Positions 7,734 through 15,405 of a DNA stretch of 64,000 nucleotides are shown one piece after another. Both the position numbers and the translations under genes were made by a program. This DNA comes from Haliea sp. Its GTDB lineage: Bacteria > Pseudomonadota > Gammaproteobacteria > Pseudomonadales > Halieaceae. The stretch lies in contig NZNC01000019.1 in assembly GCA_002692965.1 (NCBI GenBank), positions 1-64,000 on the forward strand, given 5' to 3'. A model generated the notes under the pieces. It was not told the origin of the DNA and did no database searches. It was given only the letters and a program-made list of their open reading frames with translations. Numbering within the stretch: position 1 is the first letter of the stretch; each line of letters starts with the position of its first letter.

Positions 7734-8348
7734 CTATTGTCCGTCGACCTCCGGCAGCTCGCGCAACTCCCATCCGTGTGCCAGTGCCTCGCCCTGCAAG
7801 TCCGCCAGTGCCGCGACAGGCAGGTCCACGGGCAATTCCACGCCCGTCGAGTAAAGCGCCTCGCCGAGGAGTGCATCCTGCCCGGTCAGCCAGTGGCGCA
7901 GGTAGTGCTCCTGGGCGAAGTCGCAGGCCACGCGACAGTGGATGCGGGGCACACGTTGTTCCACCGGCAGTGCGTCAATGGCCTGTTGCGCCGCCGCCGA
8001 GTAGGCGCGCACCAGACCCCCCGCACCCAGTTTGATGCCGCCGAAATAGCGGATCACCACGACCACGAGATCGCCAATGCCGCTGTGCTGCAGCACATTC
8101 AGGATGGGCTTGCCGGCGGTGCCGGAGGGTTCGCCGTCATCCGACATTGCCAGGCTGCCGGGCTGCTGCGGGTTGCCCAGCAGGTAGGCCCAGCAATGGT
8201 GGCGGGCGTCGGGATAGTCGCGGCGGGCCTGTTCCAGCACCGCCATCGCGGCACTGCGATCGGGTGCCATCGCGGCGCGGGTGATAAAGCGACTCTTTTT
8301 GACTTCCAGCTCGGTTTCGACGCTTTCGGAAGGAATCGGGTAAGCCAT
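7734..8348 (-). CDS. yigZ: YigZ/IMPACT-family protein
   Basis: A 204-residue member of UPF0029/IMPACT. The N-terminal domain has the family pattern KKSRFITRA near residue 19, then DDGEPSGTAGKPIL and VIRYFGGIKLGAGGLVRAY; a smaller ferredoxin-like C-terminal domain (DUF1949) follows from about residue 135. Yeast and mammalian IMPACT proteins affect translation control through GCN1, but the bacterial role is not settled. The ATG at 8348 is chosen because MAYPIPSE matches the usual start; an upstream TTG adds only six residues. It is convergent with the amidohydrolase gene, 15 bases apart. Confidence 0.88.
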   Translation of the reverse strand: MAYPIPSESVETELEVKKSRFITRAAMAPDRSAAMAVLEQARRDYPDARHHCWAYLLGNPQQPGSLAMSDDGEPSGTAGKPILNVLQHSGIGDLVVVVIRYFGGIKLGAGGLVRAYSAAAQQAIDALPVEQRVPRIHCRVACDFAQEHYLRHWLTGQDALLGEALYSTGVELPVDLPVAALADLQGEALAHGWELRELPEVDGQ

Positions 8349-8466
8349 GCGGATGCTGAGGTACAAGCCAGGGGCGGATACTACCGGTTGCCAGCCAGTG
8401 GGGCTATAGTCGAGGTCGCAGCGTAGCGCCGCGCAATAACATCAACAATCGCTAACGAGGCTCAGG

Positions 8467-8913
8467 ATGAATTTGAGGGGTATCAATCGCATTATCGTCG
8501 CCGTTCACGATCTGGAAAAATCGAAGCGCTATTACTCCAAGCTTCTCGGGGCGACCTTCCACAGCGCCGACTGGACGGGCGAGAGTTACGGCATCAATGT
8601 GGCCATCAGCTGGGATGCCGGCATCGAGCTGTGCGCACCCATGAAGGGGCGCGAGAAGGACAGTGTGGTGTCCCCCTACCTCAAGCACAAGGGGGAGGGC
8701 GTCATGAATGTGGTGTTCAATTACAACAGTGCTGCGGATGCCCTGGACCGGGCCAAGGCGACCGGGGTCGAGTGTTCACACTCCCTGGACTTTACCCAGG
8801 AGGAAATCGACGCGCACTTGGACGCTCTGTTCTGCAAGTATGAAGAGCACGTGCTCAACACGGCCCCTGAGTGTGGCTTTTCGATCACACTGGCGCAGAT
8901 TACCGGCAAGTAG
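8467..8913 (+). CDS. VOC (glyoxalase/bleomycin-resistance) fold protein
   Basis: A 148-residue protein with the paired beta-alpha-beta modules of the vicinal-oxygen-chelate fold: INRIIVAVHDLEKSKRYYSKLLG at the start and VMNVVFNYNSAADAL in the second half. Possible metal ligands include the histidine in VAVHDL and the glutamates ELCAP and EEHV. No substrate-specific motif is seen, and members range from glyoxalases to extradiol dioxygenases. It stands between the divergent yigZ and rraA with about 65 bases before the latter, and may form a small unit with it. Confidence 0.75.
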   Translation: MNLRGINRIIVAVHDLEKSKRYYSKLLGATFHSADWTGESYGINVAISWDAGIELCAPMKGREKDSVVSPYLKHKGEGVMNVVFNYNSAADALDRAKATGVECSHSLDFTQEEIDAHLDALFCKYEEHVLNTAPECGFSITLAQITGK

Positions 8914-8977
8914 CTTTGGCATTTGACGGGGCGGCCGCGATACTGGCCGTCCTGATTCGGCAGGGAGGAGAACCTTC

Positions 8978-9463
8978 GTGAACAGCATTTCCACGCCAGA
9001 CCTCTGTGATGCCTACCCGGATGCGGTCAGCGTGCTCGAGCCGATGATGATCAACTTCGGCGGGCGCGCCAGTTTCGGCGGCGAGATCGTCACCATCAAG
9101 TGCCACGAGGACAACTCGCTGGTCAAGGAACAGGCCGCGCTGCCGGGGCAGGGCCGGGTGATGGTGGTGGACGGCGGCGGCTCCCTGCGCCGGGCACTGC
9201 TGGGCGACATGATCGCCGCCAATGCCGTCGACAACGGCTGGGCAGGCTTTGTCATCTACGGTTGTGTGCGCGACGTGGATGCCCTGGCCGAGCTGGATCT
9301 GGGCGTACAGGCCCTGGCCAGCATTCCGCTGAAAACCGACAAGCGCGGCATCGGTGACCTCAATGTGCCGGTCACCTTCGGTGGTGTGACCTTTGTGCCG
9401 GGGCACTACCTGTATGCGGATAACGATGGTGTCCTGGTGGCGCCAAGGGAGCTAGCGATATAA
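8978..9463 (+). CDS. rraA: RraA-family protein, regulator of RNase E activity
   Basis: A 161-residue protein closely fitting Rra[12 protein letters not shown] at the start, [47 protein letters not shown] and [11 protein letters not shown]. In E. coli a trimer of RraA binds the C-terminal scaffold of RNase E and lowers mRNA decay. Some members are instead HMG/oxaloacetate aldolases, and the G-D...R-D residues typical of those are also present. The gene starts with GTG at 8978, ten or so bases after GGGAGGAG. Length and motifs are full, and the gene seems intact. Confidence 0.88.
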   Translation: MNSISTPDLCDAYPDAVSVLEPMMINFGGRASFGGEIVTIKCHEDNSLVKEQAALPGQGRVMVVDGGGSLRRALLGDMIAANAVDNGWAGFVIYGCVRDVDALAELDLGVQALASIPLKTDKRGIGDLNVPVTFGGVTFVPGHYLYADNDGVLVAPRELAI

Positions 9464-9562
9464 ATACGGGTTCTTTTTGTAGGCACGACACCAGCTGATG
9501 TTCAAAAGGTCCAGCAGTGGTGGCTGGCGTCGGAACATTTCCGGCAAGGAGCGTTCGACCTG

Positions 9563-10066
9563 ATGAAGCGAGCAGTATTGGCCGTATGCCTGTTGTCATG
9601 TTTCTCCTGGCGAGTACATGGCGACTACCCGGTTTCGGATGACCATTTTCCCGTACTGCGAGTCCATGCCGAGTACCCCGATTCCGCCTTGAAGGCGGGT
9701 ATCGATGGAAAGTGCATGGTGAGGTTTGCCATTGATGGCGGGGGGCGCGTGAATCAGCTCAGCGAGCTGACATGCAAGCCGGAGGGTTACTTTGAACAGG
9801 CGGTAGAAATGGCCATCACGCAGTTTGTCTATCAGCCATTTATTCACCGGCAGCATGAGCCAGACAGCCAGCCGCTTCCCGTCAGGGGCATGCTTGAACA
9901 GTTCTGGTTTTCCCCTGCTGAATTCAGGGAGCGCAGTTATCGCCCGAAGGATCATCCCCACAACCGCGTCAGATGCTCGGTCGAGACCCTGGACTGTACA
10001 GCGTCTCAGGTTACCCGCGAAGATGAGCCGAAACCGCCGCCCAGTATTGTCAATGAGATCCGATGA
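9563..10066 (+). CDS. Periplasmic protein with TonB C-terminal-like domain
   Basis: A 167-residue exported protein. The signal peptide is MKRAVLAVCLLSCFSWRVHG. The following 90 residues (YPDSALKAGIDGKCMVRFAID then FEQAVEMAITQFVYQPF) fit the TonB C-terminal fold, in which YP..A...G..G.V...F.I and W/Y.P are the repeating features. Unlike true TonB it has no membrane anchor and no proline-rich spacer, so it cannot couple to ExbBD in the normal way. Four or five cysteines suggest disulfides. The ATG at 9563 follows AAGGAG. No neighbour shows its role; 63 bases later a cupin gene begins. Confidence 0.7.
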   Translation: MKRAVLAVCLLSCFSWRVHGDYPVSDDHFPVLRVHAEYPDSALKAGIDGKCMVRFAIDGGGRVNQLSELTCKPEGYFEQAVEMAITQFVYQPFIHRQHEPDSQPLPVRGMLEQFWFSPAEFRERSYRPKDHPHNRVRCSVETLDCTASQVTREDEPKPPPSIVNEIR

Positions 10067-10129
10067 ACCCGCGGAAAACATTCTTGTGGCCGTGTATCAC
10101 CCGAGCCGACATCACCCACGGAGATCACC

Positions 10130-10465
10130 TTGAACAACCTTTTCGCCAGCCTCAACACGCCCACCCGGGGTGAGCGCTTCGACACGCTCCTCGCCCACCG
10201 CAACCTGGTGATCGAGCGCATTGTCAGTTCCGCCGATATCGAGCCGGTGGACTACGTGCAGGAACAGGACGAGTGGGTGCTTCTGCTCCGCGGTGGGGCC
10301 GTGATGCAGGTGGCCGTCGAAACGGTGACCCTGGGAGAGGGCGACTACCGTTTCCTGCCTGCCGGCACCGTTCACCGGGTGCTGCGCTGCGAGGCCGGAA
10401 CCCTGTGGCTGGCGATACACCTCCACCCGGATGCAGGCGCGGCCGAGGCGGCGACACAGGCGTGA
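10130..10465 (+). CDS. Small single-domain cupin
   Basis: A 111-residue cupin. The cupin barrel is seen in DEWVLLLRGGAVMQV, then LGEGDYRFLPAGTVHRV, which is the second motif with the metal-binding histidine; the first motif is weak, with EQDEW in place of the usual HxH. Such proteins are small metal-binding isomerases, dioxygenases or sugar-binding regulators. The start is TTG at 10130, with CACGGAGAT before it. It precedes the Fur-box-controlled receptor gene by about 115 bases but has its own spacing, so a shared role is not shown. Confidence 0.75.
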   Translation: MNNLFASLNTPTRGERFDTLLAHRNLVIERIVSSADIEPVDYVQEQDEWVLLLRGGAVMQVAVETVTLGEGDYRFLPAGTVHRVLRCEAGTLWLAIHLHPDAGAAEAATQA

Positions 10466-10488
10466 ATAAGCGGAAATCCTCTTTCGCT

Positions 10489-10507
10489 ATTGAGAATCAT
10501 TATCGAA
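10489..10507 (+). promoter_or_regulatory. Probable Fur box upstream of TonB-dependent receptor gene
   Basis: TTGAGAATCATTATCGAAT at 10490-10508 matches the AT-rich Fur consensus, with the strong half GAATCATTATC resembling GATAATCATTATC. It lies about 80 bases before the receptor start codon. Iron-replete Fur would be expected to repress the receptor. The site overlaps the likely promoter region, in which no clean -35/-10 pair was found. Confidence 0.65.
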
Positions 10508-10581
10508 TACAATAAGATTCGCGGCCATTGAGCGGCCGGATGGCCGTCGCGCTTCGATAATGTTCTATAAGGGGGTTCTCC

Positions 10582-12687
10582 ATGCACCGCAGCCGTCCGT
10601 CTGTGTCACTCTCGCTGCTCGCCTGCGGCGTGTTTGCCGCGTCGTCTTTGCAGGCCCAGGGCCTGGTCGAGGAGGTGGTGGTCACCTCCACCCGGGTCGA
10701 CAAGCCCCTCAGTACCATCCCCAATACGGTGACGGTGATCGACGAGACCGAGCTGCGCCAGCAGCTGGCGGTGCAGAATGACTTGTCCACGGTGCTGGGC
10801 AACCTGATCCCCAGCTTTTCCCCCAGCCGCCAGAAGATGACCAACGCGGGGGAGAGCCTGCGCGGCCGCAAGCCCCTGTACATGATCGACGGGGTGCCCC
10901 AGTCCAACCCGCTGCGCAGCGGCGGTCGCGATGGCCACACCATCTACCCGATCCTGCTGGAGCGGGTGGAGGTGCTGCACGGCGCCAACGCCATCCACGG
11001 CCTCGGGGCCTCCGGCGGCATCATCAACCTGATTACCCGCAAGCCCTCGGAGGAGCTGACCCAGAGCCTGCGGGTGGATACCGCGTTCCAGGAAGAGGAC
11101 CCGGGCGAGAGCGCGGACTATGGGGTGAGCTACAGTCTGTCCAACAGCTTCGGCGCGGCGGATGTGCTGGCCAGCGTGAGCTGGCGGGAGAGCGGCATTG
11201 CCTACGACGCCAACGGCGAGGTGATCGGCGCCGACAACACCCAGGGCGACAGCATGGACTCGCAGTCCTTCGACGCCTTTCTCAAGGCCGGCTACAACTG
11301 GGAAAACCAGCGCCTGGAGCTGATGGCCAACCGCTACGATATCGAGGGCAACAACGACTGGATCTCGGTGCCGGGGGATGTCGAGGCGGGCATTCCCAGC
11401 GGCGCGGTGAAGGGCGATATTTCCGGCGAGGGCGCGCGCAACAAGGTCACCACCCTCAGCCTCAACTACACCCACGAGGCGGTGCTCGGGCACCAGCTGC
11501 GGGTGCAGGCCTTCAGCCAGGATTTCGCCGCCACCTACGGTGCCGAGGCCAACCCGATTCGCACCTTCCAGGACCCGGCCTACGGCCCGGATCTACTGGA
11601 CCAGTCCCAGAACAACTCCGAGAAGCGCGGGGTGAAGGTGACCCTGGCGCGCGACAGCGTCTCCGGCCTGCCCCTGAGCCTGGTCTATGGGGTCGATGTG
11701 TTGGAAGACGAAACCTGGCAGGCGCTGATCCAGACCGGCCGCACCTGGGTACCGGAGACCCTGTACCAGAACGTCGCCCCCTACCTGCAGGCGGAGTACA
11801 GCGGCGTCGAGCGGCTGACCCTGACCACCGGGGTGCGTTACGAGAAGTCGCGCCTGGAGGTGGACGACTTCACCACCCTGGCGTCCTACGGCAGCCAGTT
11901 CGTCCGCGGTGGCGAGCCGGAGTTCTCCGAGACCCTCTTCAACTTCGGCGGCACCTTCCAGGCCACCGAGCAGTGGCGGGTGTTTGCCAACTACGCCGAG
12001 GCCTTTTCCATGCCCGACGTCGGGCGGGTGCTGCGCGGCATCAACGTGCCCGGGCAGAGCGTGGAGAGCTTTCTCGACCTGAAGCCGATTCTCACCGAGA
12101 ACACCGAGCTCGGCCTGGAATACAGCGGCGAGCGGCTCAGTGCCCAGCTCAGCTACTACGAGTCCGACTCGGACTTTGGCCAGCGCCTGCAGCGCGGCGA
12201 CGACGGGATTTACACGGTGAAACGCGAGCAGACCGAGGTGGACGGCATCGAGTTTCGCGCCACCTGGGCGGTGACCGGGGCCGACCTGCTGGGGCTGCGC
12301 TTTGCCCAGACCGACGGTCGCTATGACTCCGACCAGGACGGCCGGGTGGATTCCGACCTCGACGGCAGCAACATCGCCCCGGACCGGGTCAACCTGAGCT
12401 GGGATCGTCGCTGGGGCGAGGCCGTCAGTACCCGCCTGCAGCTGAATCACCTGATGGACCGCGATTTCGACAACCGCGAGGGCACGGAAGTAGCCGGCTT
12501 CGACGGCTACACCACGCTGGACCTGAGTGCCGACCTGCAGGCCCTGGGCGGTACCTTTACCCTGGCGGTGCAGAACCTGACCGACCGCGACTACTTCACC
12601 TACTACTCCCAGGTGAACGCCAACGACGTGCGCAATTTCAAGGGTGTCGGCCGCTCCTTCAGCCTGGCCTACCAGCGCCGCTTCTGA
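10582..12687 (+). CDS. TonB-dependent outer-membrane receptor (siderophore/iron type)
   Basis: A 701-residue receptor. The signal peptide ends near SLQAQG (residue 26), followed directly by the TonB box EEVVVTSTR. The plug spans about residues 45-155 (DLSTVLGNLIPSF, MIDGVPQ, VEVLHGANAIHGLGASGGIINLITR) and the 22-strand barrel follows, ending with the aromatic terminus SLAYQRRF. It imports a chelated metal or similar ligand with energy from TonB-ExbBD. The Fur-like box 80 bases upstream points to an iron substrate, most likely a siderophore or haem, but which one is not shown. A terminator follows 28 bases after the stop, so the gene is probably monocistronic. Confidence 0.88.
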   Translation: MHRSRPSVSLSLLACGVFAASSLQAQGLVEEVVVTSTRVDKPLSTIPNTVTVIDETELRQQLAVQNDLSTVLGNLIPSFSPSRQKMTNAGESLRGRKPLYMIDGVPQSNPLRSGGRDGHTIYPILLERVEVLHGANAIHGLGASGGIINLITRKPSEELTQSLRVDTAFQEEDPGESADYGVSYSLSNSFGAADVLASVSWRESGIAYDANGEVIGADNTQGDSMDSQSFDAFLKAGYNWENQRLELMANRYDIEGNNDWISVPGDVEAGIPSGAVKGDISGEGARNKVTTLSLNYTHEAVLGHQLRVQAFSQDFAATYGAEANPIRTFQDPAYGPDLLDQSQNNSEKRGVKVTLARDSVSGLPLSLVYGVDVLEDETWQALIQTGRTWVPETLYQNVAPYLQAEYSGVERLTLTTGVRYEKSRLEVDDFTTLASYGSQFVRGGEPEFSETLFNFGGTFQATEQWRVFANYAEAFSMPDVGRVLRGINVPGQSVESFLDLKPILTENTELGLEYSGERLSAQLSYYESDSDFGQRLQRGDDGIYTVKREQTEVDGIEFRATWAVTGADLLGLRFAQTDGRYDSDQDGRVDSDLDGSNIAPDRVNLSWDRRWGEAVSTRLQLNHLMDRDFDNREGTEVAGFDGYTTLDLSADLQALGGTFTLAVQNLTDRDYFTYYSQVNANDVRNFKGVGRSFSLAYQRRF

Positions 12688-12714
12688 GTTTTCCCTCCGT
12701 CCATGGGACGTTGT

Positions 12715-12744
12715 GCCGCCACCTCCGGGTGGCGGCTTTTTTTT
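12715..12744 (+). terminator. Rho-independent terminator after TonB receptor gene
   Basis: GCCGCCACC (12715-12723) pairs perfectly with GGTGGCGGC (12728-12736) around the tetraloop TCCG, followed by eight Ts (12737-12744). It ends the receptor transcript. The convergent SDR gene stops three bases further on. Confidence 0.92.
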
Positions 12745-12746
12745 GC

Positions 12747-13502
12747 TCAGCCGATACGGGTGCCGCCGCCGTCGACCATCAGGGTTTGGCCGGTGACATA
12801 GGCGGCGGCATCGCTGGCGAGGAAGACCGCGGCGGCGCCGATATCCTGTTCGCAGTCCCCGATGCGCCGCAGGGGAACCTTGGACAGCTGGCTCTCGTAG
12901 GCCTCGGGGAAGTGTTCCGCCCAGGCTTTCACCCCCGGGGAGTTGGCGAAGGGGCAGAGCACGTTGACCCGCACGCCCTCGGGGCCCCACTCGTGGCAGG
13001 CGACCCGGGAGATGGCGCGGATGGCTTCCTTGGCCGCGGCGTAGGAGGCCTGGGTCGGTTGGGCGGCGTAGCCGGCGCCACTGCCGAAGTTGATGATCGA
13101 GCCCCGGCTCTTGACCAGGTGCGGCTGGGCCGCCTGCATCAGGATGAAGGTGGGCCAGAAGCCGGTGTCGAAGGCAATGTTGGCGTCTTCGCGCGTCTGC
13201 TCCATGAACATTTTCTGACGCGAGGCCTGGGCGGCGTTGACCAGGATGTCCAGCTTGCCGAAGGCGGCCACGGCGGTGTCGACGATGCGCGGCAGCTCGG
13301 CGTGGTCGGCCAGGTCCATGGCCATGAACTGCACCGTGCCGAATTCGCGCAGCTCGGCTTCGGTGGCGCGACCCATCTCCTCGTCGCGGTCGACAATCAA
13401 TACGCTGGCGCCGGCCTTGACGAAGGCCGCGGCGACGCCCTTGGCGACCCCGCCGGCGCCGCCGGTGACGATGGCGGCCTTGTTTTCGAGTGCTTGAGAC
13501 AT
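12747..13502 (-). CDS. Short-chain dehydrogenase/reductase (paralogue 1)
   Basis: A 251-residue classical SDR. The nucleotide-binding loop is TGGAGGVAKG (residues 13-22), with the acidic VDRDEE that usually favours NAD(H). The tetrad is represented by NAAQ near residue 90, Ser in NFGSGAG, and Tyr/Lys in SYAAAKEAI. The C-terminus VDGGGTRIG is usual. It oxidises or reduces an alcohol/ketone substrate that I cannot name. The usual NNAG is NAAQ here, as in the related SDR at 19036-19788. The start has AGGAGGACC just before it. It is divergent from the DUF3565-SnoaL gene. Confidence 0.88.
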   Translation of the reverse strand: MSQALENKAAIVTGGAGGVAKGVAAAFVKAGASVLIVDRDEEMGRATEAELREFGTVQFMAMDLADHAELPRIVDTAVAAFGKLDILVNAAQASRQKMFMEQTREDANIAFDTGFWPTFILMQAAQPHLVKSRGSIINFGSGAGYAAQPTQASYAAAKEAIRAISRVACHEWGPEGVRVNVLCPFANSPGVKAWAEHFPEAYESQLSKVPLRRIGDCEQDIGAAAVFLASDAAAYVTGQTLMVDGGGTRIG

Positions 13503-13617
13503 GGGTGCAGGTCCTCCTGGCTTGTGATGTTCCCTGAAGGTGTGAAACTCTAGGTCTTCGCGGCGCCGTCAACCAGTCCTGCCAGTGCAGCATGCTAGTC
13601 TGCACGGGGCTTGTGGC

Positions 13618-13646
13618 TGTCGGTCGCCGGGCAGGTGCGGTATAAA
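13618..13646 (+). promoter_or_regulatory. Candidate promoter for the DUF3565-SnoaL gene
   Basis: TGTCGG (13618-13623) and TATAAA (13641-13646) lie 17 bases apart. The -10 is good and the -35 is weak. The likely start of transcription is about 25 bases before the ATG at 13680. Confidence 0.4.
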
Positions 13647-13679
13647 CGGGGCCTGTCAGAGATACGCGGGGGAGCGCGC

Positions 13680-14309
13680 ATGCAACAGCCGATCAGCGGC
13701 TATCATCAGGACGAGAACCGGGACTGGGTGGCGGAGCTGGCCTGTGGCCACTATCAGCACGTGCGCCACCAGCCGCCCTTCACCGAGCGCCCCTGGGTGC
13801 AGACCGAGGCCGGCCGGGAGTCCATGCTGGGCAGCCGGCTGGACTGCCGCAAGTGCGAGCTGGGCGCCCCCGCCGACGAGCCCAAGGTGCCCAAGGCCGT
13901 GGTGGAGTCCAATCGCGAGCGCACCCTGGCGCTGATCCAGGCGATCGCCCGAGGTGACGCCGAACATATCGCCGAGGCCTACGCCGAGGACGGCAAGCTC
14001 TACACCATGGGCGGCACGCTGATTTCCGGGGTCTATGACAAATCGCAGATTCGCCAGTTTGCCGGCAGCGTGCTGGAGGCCTTCCCCCAGGGCCTGCACT
14101 ACACCGTGCACGCGGTGACTGCCGAGGGCAGCCGGGTGGCGGTGGAGGCCACTGGGCGCGGGCGCCATGTCTCCGGCCAGGACTACGTCAACCACTACCA
14201 TTTCCTGTTTACCTGGCGCGAGGGCAAGCTGCTGTCGCTGAAGGAGTACATGGATACCGAGGCAATCACGGAGGTGCTGTGCGGTGGCCAGCGCCCCGGG
14301 GATGCCTGA
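13680..14309 (+). CDS. DUF3565 domain fused to SnoaL/NTF2-like domain
   Basis: A 209-residue two-domain protein. Residues 1-58 carry the DUF3565 pattern ISGYHQDENRDWVAELACGH, then HVRHQPPFTERPWV and LDCRKC, with Cys/His spacing that suggests a zinc knuckle. Residues about 72-200 form an NTF2/SnoaL-like cone: ERTLALIQAIARGD, YAEDGKLYTMGG and YHFLFTWREGKLLSLKEYMDT. The SnoaL fold hosts isomerases, cyclases and binding proteins. DUF3565 usually occurs alone as a protein of about 65 residues. The ATG at 13680 follows GGGGAG. It lies 28 bases before a luciferase-like oxidoreductase gene and is probably in an operon with it. Function unknown. Confidence 0.75.
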   Translation: MQQPISGYHQDENRDWVAELACGHYQHVRHQPPFTERPWVQTEAGRESMLGSRLDCRKCELGAPADEPKVPKAVVESNRERTLALIQAIARGDAEHIAEAYAEDGKLYTMGGTLISGVYDKSQIRQFAGSVLEAFPQGLHYTVHAVTAEGSRVAVEATGRGRHVSGQDYVNHYHFLFTWREGKLLSLKEYMDTEAITEVLCGGQRPGDA

Positions 14310-14337
14310 CACGAATAACGCACAGGGAGTGCCAGCC

Positions 14338-15405
14338 ATGACCAGCCACACCGAATTTCCCGAGCTCAGCTGTTACCTGCTGCCCGGCCACACCCAGACG
14401 CCGGCGGATGCCATCGACGAGGCCCGCGCCGCCGAGGCCCTCGGGCTCGGCCGGGTCTGGCTGTCGGAGCGCTTCGACGTCAAGGATGCCGGGGTGATCT
14501 GCAGTGCCGCGCTGGTGTCCACCGAGCGCATTCGCGTGGCCACCGCCGCCACCAACCTGCACACCCGCCACCTGATGGTGCTGGCGACGATGTGTGCCAG
14601 CCTGCACTACATTTCCGGGGGGCGCTTCGAGCTGGGCCTGGCCCGGGGGGTGGCGATTCGCAACCAGCTGATGGGCCTGGAGAGTGTCAGCAATGCGCAG
14701 ATTGTCGAGGGCCTGGAGCTGCTGAAGACCCTGTGGTCCGGCGGCAGCGTGCTCGACCACCGCGGCGAGATGGGGCATTTTCCCTACCTGAGCATGGGCA
14801 AGTGGCTGCAGGCGGAGATTCCCCTGCACTTTGTCGGCTTCGGCCCCGCCAGCCTGCGCTTTGCCGGCGCGCATTTCGATGGCGTGCACCTGCATACTTT
14901 CATCACCCCCGAGGGGCTGAGCCGGGCCCGGGCGCTGGTGCGCGAGGGCGCGGAGCGGGCCGGGCGCGACCCCGATGCGGTCAAACTGCACGCGGTGCTG
15001 GCGACCGCCTGCAACCCCAGTCGCGAGGATTACCTGCGCAAGATCGTGGCGCGCATGGCCACCTACATGCAGGCCCCCGGCTACGCCGAGCTGCTGGTCA
15101 AGCTCAACGACTGGGACCCGGCGGTGCTGGAGCGCTTTCGCGCCAGCGAGGTGGTGCAGTCGGTACCCGGCGGGATCGACAGCGTGGCCACCCTGGAGCA
15201 ACTGGAGCAGATCAGTGAGCTGATTCCCGAGGACTGGCTGCACGCCGCGGTGGGCACGCCGGAGGCCTGTGCCGCCCAGTGGCGCCGGGAGCTGGCCAAC
15301 GGTGCCGACAGCGTGGTGATCCACGGTTCGGCGCCGAGCGAGTTCGAGCCGGTGCTGGCCGCCTATCGCGCCAGCGGTGCCCGGGAGTCCGCGACAGACT
15401 CATGA
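14338..15405 (+). CDS. Luciferase-like (LLM) oxidoreductase, F420-dependent type
   Basis: A 355-residue TIM-barrel oxidoreductase of the luciferase-like superfamily. Visible features are DEARAAEALGLGRVWLSERFD near residue 22, GRFELGLARGVA and VHLHTFITPEG. The closest subgroups I know are annotated as F420-dependent (TIGR03857-like), although sequence alone cannot separate F420 from FMN use here. Substrate unknown. The ATG at 14338 follows CAGGGAG. It ends as ATGA overlapping the patatin gene, so the genes at 13680, 14338 and 15402 are one likely operon. Confidence 0.78.
   Translation: MTSHTEFPELSCYLLPGHTQTPADAIDEARAAEALGLGRVWLSERFDVKDAGVICSAALVSTERIRVATAATNLHTRHLMVLATMCASLHYISGGRFELGLARGVAIRNQLMGLESVSNAQIVEGLELLKTLWSGGSVLDHRGEMGHFPYLSMGKWLQAEIPLHFVGFGPASLRFAGAHFDGVHLHTFITPEGLSRARALVREGAERAGRDPDAVKLHAVLATACNPSREDYLRKIVARMATYMQAPGYAELLVKLNDWDPAVLERFRASEVVQSVPGGIDSVATLEQLEQISELIPEDWLHAAVGTPEACAAQWRRELANGADSVVIHGSAPSEFEPVLAAYRASGARESATDS

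Noticed and set aside
11593-13605. Minus-strand open frame of 670 codons across the receptor and SDR genes
   Set aside because: It mixes antisense of the receptor with the wrong frame of the SDR; no family features are seen and it crosses a strong terminator.
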